From: Duganella sp. sic0402
GTDB lineage: Bacteria > Pseudomonadota > Gammaproteobacteria > Burkholderiales > Burkholderiaceae_D
Assembly: GCF_019219065.1 (NCBI RefSeq)
Contig: NZ_JAHUWK010000016.1
Coordinates: 1 to 64,000 of the forward strand
Length of the DNA stretch: 64,000 bases
Direction of reading: 5' to 3'
Part shown: positions 60,355 to 64,000 of the stretch, piece after piece
Layout of the letters: each line of letters starts with the position of its first letter
How positions within the stretch are numbered: the stretch's first letter is position 1
The notes under the pieces: generated by a model
What the model saw: only the letters and a program-made list of their open reading frames with translations
Database searches by the model: none
Told to the model about the DNA's origin: nothing
Made by a program: the position numbers and the translations under genes

Positions 60355-60960
60355 ATGAAAAAAGTTATTTTCGCCTTAGTCGCTTCCGCCGCCGCCCTGA
60401 GTGGCACCGCTGCTTACGCACAATCCAACACGCAGGACGCCGCAGGCACCGGCTACATCGGTGCTGGCGTGGTCGGCAGCCGCTATGACTTCGACAATGC
60501 CGGTGCTGGTTCCCTGAGCAGCGACAACAAGAGCGGCAGCAAGGCCGCTGGCAAAGTCTACGGTGGCTACAACATCGACAACACCTGGGCGGTGGAAGCC
60601 GGTTATACCGACTTCGGCAAGCGCAGCTACAACTACACGCAAGGCGGCGCCGCCGGCGGCATCAACACCGACGCGCATTCCTACTATGTGGCTGGTAAAG
60701 GCACCTGGCCTGTAGCACGCGACTTCGCGCTGTTCGGCAAGCTGGGTGTGGCGCGCAACCACAATGAAGTGAGCACCACCGGTATCGCTTCGGTGGCTGG
60801 CAGCGAGAACAAAACCGCGCTGTACGCTTCGGTCGGTGGCGAGTACGCCATCAACAAGAACGTGAAAGTGTCGCTGGAGTATGAAAACTACGGTAAGGCC
60901 GATATCGACACCGGCCGCAAGCCTGGTGCGATCACCGCCGGCCTGCGCTACAACTTCTAA
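60355..60960 (+). CDS. Outer-membrane beta-barrel protein
   Basis: This 201-residue protein has a signal peptide (cleavage after about AYAQ) and alternating strands typical of an eight-stranded barrel, including GYIGAGVVGSRYDF, KVYGGYNIDNTWAVEAGYTDFG and a final strand GAITAGLRYNF ending in the aromatic phenylalanine that signals outer-membrane insertion. It resembles the OmpA N-terminal barrel without a peptidoglycan-binding domain. A 184-base leader lies upstream without a clear promoter. Confidence 0.9.
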   Translation: MKKVIFALVASAAALSGTAAYAQSNTQDAAGTGYIGAGVVGSRYDFDNAGAGSLSSDNKSGSKAAGKVYGGYNIDNTWAVEAGYTDFGKRSYNYTQGGAAGGINTDAHSYYVAGKGTWPVARDFALFGKLGVARNHNEVSTTGIASVAGSENKTALYASVGGEYAINKNVKVSLEYENYGKADIDTGRKPGAITAGLRYNF

Positions 60961-60987
60961 GCGCCGCGTTTAGTCTCTTCAAGTAAG

Positions 60988-61023
60988 AAGGGCCGGGTCT
61001 GCATGATGCAGGCCCGGCCCTTT
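60988..61023. terminator. Terminator between the barrel gene and DUF2939
   Basis: A 14-bp stem starting GGGCCGGG (60990-60997) pairs with its complement up to 61020, with one G-T pair and a three-base loop. It is flanked by AA on the left and TTT on the right. It probably stops transcription from both sides, because the genes are convergent. Confidence 0.8.
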
Positions 61024-61027
61024 GATT

Positions 61028-61546
61028 TTATGGCTTGCGCACTTCGGCGGGGAGCCGGATATCGCTCAACTTCCAGTCGGCGTAGCCTTGGCGTTGCAGC
61101 ACCAGTGCCAGCCGGCCCTGGTCATCGCCGGACGTCATCTGCACGATGAAGGTATTCAAGCCCTGGCGCGATGAAGTCCAGTCCGGCTTTTGCGCCGGCT
61201 CGTCCTGGCCTTCAATCCCGGCGTGTTGCTGCTGCGGCTTGAACACGCCTTTCTGCATCGCCAGCATGACCGCTTCCGGCCGCACGAAGGCGTTCACCAC
61301 TTTGTCGATCACCAGCAATCCCAGCTTGCCGACCAGACTGTCGTCGGACGGCTCGGCGGCTATGGCCGCCAGTTGCTGTTTCAGGTTCTCGCGCAGGGCC
61401 GGATAATCGACATGCTTGTTGAAGGCCCCCGCGTCACCCGCGCGGGCCGCCGTCTGCAACTGGTACACCGTCAGATACGGCGAAAAAAACCAGTAGCCGG
61501 CGACCGCCAGCAGAATCAGCGCAACGTAAAGCCGGTTGCGGTTCAT
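61028..61546 (-). CDS. DUF2939 domain protein
   Basis: This 172-residue protein has one N-terminal membrane helix (about residues 6-24, LYVALILLAVAGYWFFSPYL) and a periplasmic DUF2939 domain (DYPALRENLKQQLAA..., VVNAFVRPEAVMLAM). The function is unknown. Its ATG is one base from the ettA stop, so it is coupled to that gene. Confidence 0.9.
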   Translation of the reverse strand: MNRNRLYVALILLAVAGYWFFSPYLTVYQLQTAARAGDAGAFNKHVDYPALRENLKQQLAAIAAEPSDDSLVGKLGLLVIDKVVNAFVRPEAVMLAMQKGVFKPQQQHAGIEGQDEPAQKPDWTSSRQGLNTFIVQMTSGDDQGRLALVLQRQGYADWKLSDIRLPAEVRKP

Positions 61547-61547
61547 C

Positions 61548-63215
61548 TTAGTTGGTCAGCGGCTTGTAGCGGATACGCTTCGGCTTGGCGCCTTCTTCAC
61601 CCAGGCGTTTCTTCTTGTCGGCTTCGTACTCCTGGTAGTTACCGTCGAAGAAGGTGACTTGCGAGTTGCCTTCAAACGCCAGGATGTGGGTGGCGATACG
61701 GTCCAGGAACCAGCGATCGTGGGAGATCACCATCACCGAGCCGGCGAATTCCAGCAGCGCGTCTTCCAGCGCGCGCAGGGTTTCCACGTCCAGGTCATTC
61801 GACGGTTCATCCAGCAGCAAAACGTTGCCGCCTTTCAGCAGGGTTTTGGCCAGGTGCAAACGGCCGCGTTCGCCACCGGACAGGTTGCCGACGATCTTCT
61901 GCTGGTCGCCGCCCTTGAAGTTGAAGCGGCCCAGGTAGGCGCGCGACGGCATTTCGAAGCGGCCCACGCTGAGCACGTCCGCGCCGCCAGATACGTCCTC
62001 AAACACCGTCTTGCTGTCGGCCAGTGCATCGCGGCTCTGATCCACCAGCGAAATGCGCGCGGTCTTGCCGATCACCACTTCGCCGCTGTCCGGCTGGTCG
62101 ATACCGGCGATCATCTTGAACAGCGTCGATTTACCGGCGCCGTTCGGGCCGATGATGCCGACGATGGCGCCTGGCGGAATCGTGAAGGACACATTGTCCA
62201 GCAGCAGGCGGTCGCCGAAGCCTTTCGACACGTTCTTGAATTCGATCACTTCGTTGCCCAGGCGCTCGGCCACCGGGATGAAGATCTCCTGGGTCTCGTT
62301 GCGCTTCTGGTATTCGTATTCGCTCAGCTCGTTGAAGCGGGCCAGGCGGGCTTTCGACTTGGCCTGGCGCGCCTTCGGATTCTGGCGCGACCATTCCAGT
62401 TCTTTTTGCAGCGCGCGCTGGCGGGCCGACTCGGTGGCTTCTTCCTGTTTCAGGCGGTCCTGCTTCTGGTCCAGCCACGACGAGTAGTTGCCTTTCCATG
62501 GGATGCCATGGCCGCGGTCCAGTTCCAGTATCCATTCGGCGGCGTTGTCCAGGAAGTAGCGATCGTGGGTAATGCCGACCACGGTGCCTGGGAAGCGCAG
62601 CAGGAATTGTTCGAGCCATTCGACGGACTCGGCGTCCAGGTGGTTGGTTGGTTCGTCAAGCAGCAGCATGTCCGGCTTGGACAGCAGCAGCTTGCACAGC
62701 GCCACGCGGCGTTTTTCACCGCCGGACAGCACGCCGATCTTGGCATCCCATGGCGGCAGGCGCAGCGCGTCGGCGGCCATTTCCAGTTGCAGATTCAGAT
62801 TGCCGCCATCGGACGACGAAATGATCGCTTCCAGACGCGCCTGTTCGGCGGCCAGCGCGTCGAAGTCGGCGTCTTCTTCGGCGTAGGCGGCGTACACGGC
62901 GTCCAGCTTGGCTTGCGCCTCAAATGCTTCGCCGAGGCCGGATTCGACTTCCTGGCGCACGGTTTTTTCCGGGTCCAGCTGCGGTTCCTGCGGCAGGTAG
63001 CCGATGTTCAGACCCGGCATCGGGCGCGCTTCGCCCTGGATGTCGGTATCGATGCCGGCCATAATTTTCAGCAAGGTCGACTTACCGGAGCCGTTCAGGC
63101 CCAGCACGCCGATCTTCGCGCCTGGGAAGAAGGACAGCGAAATATCTTTCAGGATCTGGCGCTTGGGCGGGACGATTTTGCCCACGCGGTTCATGGTATA
63201 GACGTAATTTGCCAT
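61548..63215 (-). CDS. ettA: Energy-dependent translational throttle protein EttA (ABC-F)
   Basis: This 555-residue ABC-F ATPase gates ribosomal entry into elongation according to the ATP/ADP ratio. Two ATPase domains are present: Walker A GLNGSGKST and GPNGAGKST; signatures LSGGEKRRVALC and LSGGERGRLHLA; and Walker B motifs LLLDEPTNHLDAES and LLLDEPSNDLDVET. The interdomain arm/linker is visible around residues 235-310. The length and N-terminal MANYVYTMNRVGKIVPPK match EttA. Confidence 0.96.
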   Translation of the reverse strand: MANYVYTMNRVGKIVPPKRQILKDISLSFFPGAKIGVLGLNGSGKSTLLKIMAGIDTDIQGEARPMPGLNIGYLPQEPQLDPEKTVRQEVESGLGEAFEAQAKLDAVYAAYAEEDADFDALAAEQARLEAIISSSDGGNLNLQLEMAADALRLPPWDAKIGVLSGGEKRRVALCKLLLSKPDMLLLDEPTNHLDAESVEWLEQFLLRFPGTVVGITHDRYFLDNAAEWILELDRGHGIPWKGNYSSWLDQKQDRLKQEEATESARQRALQKELEWSRQNPKARQAKSKARLARFNELSEYEYQKRNETQEIFIPVAERLGNEVIEFKNVSKGFGDRLLLDNVSFTIPPGAIVGIIGPNGAGKSTLFKMIAGIDQPDSGEVVIGKTARISLVDQSRDALADSKTVFEDVSGGADVLSVGRFEMPSRAYLGRFNFKGGDQQKIVGNLSGGERGRLHLAKTLLKGGNVLLLDEPSNDLDVETLRALEDALLEFAGSVMVISHDRWFLDRIATHILAFEGNSQVTFFDGNYQEYEADKKKRLGEEGAKPKRIRYKPLTN

Positions 63216-63288
63216 TGAGAATCTCGGTCAAAGTTGGTAGAAATGCAGTGAAGGACGACAGGATACGATAAATCCGTTCATCTTCCCA

Positions 63289-64000
63289 CTATTTAGCGCG
63301 GCGGGCGGCCCACAAGCCTTCGGCCACATACAGCGCCAGCGCGGTCCAGATAATCAGGAAGCCGGTCAGGCGCTCCGGCGGGAAGGCTTCGTGGAAAAAC
63401 CATACGCCCAGCATGGCTTGCATGGTCGGCGACAGGTATTGGATCAGGCCCAGCGCCGCCATCGGGATTTTGCGTGCGCCGGCGGCGAACAGCAGCAGCG
63501 GAATCGCGGTGATCGGGCCGGCCGCCGCCAGCAGCCAGCGGGTGCTGTCGTAGGGCGTGTTGAGAAAGGTGTTGTGGCCTTGCCAGCTCAGCCACAGGAC
63601 GTAAGCCAGCGCGGCCGGGAACAAAATCATGGTTTCCAGCGACAGCCCTTCCAGCGCCGCCAGCGCCGCAGTCTTGCGCAGCAGGCCGTAACCGCCAAAG
63701 GTGATGCCTAAAATTAAGGCAATCCACGGCAAATGGCCGGCCTGCCAGGTCAGCCAGGCGACACCGCTGGCGGCCAGCGCGATGGCGACCCACTGGCCGC
63801 GCCGCAGCCGCTCATTCAGCACCAGCACGCCCAGCAGCACATTCACCAGCGGATTGATGAAATAACCCAGGCTGCCGTCGATGACGTGGCCATTGTTGAC
63901 CGCCCAGATGTAGACGCCCCAGTTCGCCGTCAGCAACAGCGCGCTGGCAACAAAGCTGCCCAGCACGCGCGGCTCGCGCAGCACTTTCGGCAGCCATTTC
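63289..64000 (-). CDS. rarD: EamA-family transporter RarD (truncated by window end)
   Basis: This is the C-terminal part of a RarD-type drug/metabolite transporter. The visible 236 residues hold about eight hydrophobic helices, including NWGVYIWAVNNGHVIDGSLGYFINPLVNVLLG and ALGLIQYLSPTMQAMLGVW, the RarD hallmark regions, here described in parts. The start lies beyond position 64000, so the N-terminus is missing from the window. The substrate is unknown. Confidence 0.92.
   Translation of the reverse strand, partial: KWLPKVLREPRVLGSFVASALLLTANWGVYIWAVNNGHVIDGSLGYFINPLVNVLLGVLVLNERLRRGQWVAIALAASGVAWLTWQAGHLPWIALILGITFGGYGLLRKTAALAALEGLSLETMILFPAALAYVLWLSWQGHNTFLNTPYDSTRWLLAAAGPITAIPLLLFAAGARKIPMAALGLIQYLSPTMQAMLGVWFFHEAFPPERLTGFLIIWTALALYVAEGLWAARRAK

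Overview
This window looks like a chromosomal segment from a high-GC betaproteobacterium, most likely of the family Oxalobacteraceae (Duganella/Massilia/Janthinobacterium-like). The grounds are protein sequence style, the atpIBEFHAGDC operon, and SlmA beside an HAD phosphatase and argB. The genus is inferred, not proven. I see no prophage, intact insertion sequence, CRISPR array or rRNA. One tRNA gene (Thr, anticodon GGT) is present.

Layout. 1-7430: a short non-coding left end with inverted repeats, a good sigma70-type promoter, the complete F1Fo ATP synthase operon and its terminator. 7496-12158: a four-gene cassette of exported proteins ending in a FlgT/CsgG-like lipoprotein. 12187-16865: a small lipoprotein, a Tet-type MFS exporter, a PhzF enzyme with an AraC regulator, then a GST and a CPBP protease. 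16798-23456: a divergent locus with an AdoMet decarboxylase (SpeD), a 59-aa glycine-rich membrane protein, a zinc-ribbon/DUF4178 protein, an SPFH-SHOCT protein and a DUF350 membrane protein on one strand, and a membrane-embedded aminopropyltransferase plus an exported FAD oxidoreductase on the other. 23469-31924: PPK2, succinate-semialdehyde dehydrogenase, a PHA depolymerase, an exported glutathione peroxidase, a rhodanese/FtrA pair, an aldo-keto reductase and AraC regulators. 31921-37123: fused pabBC, slmA, an HAD phosphatase, a TraB/GumN protein, tRNA-Thr and argB. 37238-44803: small proteins, a second PHB-depolymerase-like esterase with a CopG-type gene, an MBL hydrolase, a nitronate monooxygenase-like enzyme, an exported amidohydrolase, a membrane-anchored AraC protein and an hpt-like PRTase. 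44849-53336: one long operon holding a complete branched-chain-type ABC importer bracketed by two acyl-CoA ligases. 53337-54118: an AT-rich, essentially gene-free gap. 54119-64000: pepP, MgtC, DUF924, DUF2520, a Moco-fold protein, AlkB, an outer-membrane barrel, DUF2939, ettA and a truncated rarD.

How the genes work together. The best candidate for an under-described system is the polyamine/envelope locus. SpeD would make decarboxylated AdoMet, the membrane aminopropyltransferase would use it, the exported flavoenzyme could act on the amine product, and SPFH-SHOCT, DUF350 and DUF4178 proteins would form a membrane scaffold. The second candidate is the secreted cassette at 7585-12109, where a lipoprotein with FlgT-like three-domain architecture sits outside any flagellar or curli locus. 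Functions are inferred from sequence by eye. No database search was possible.
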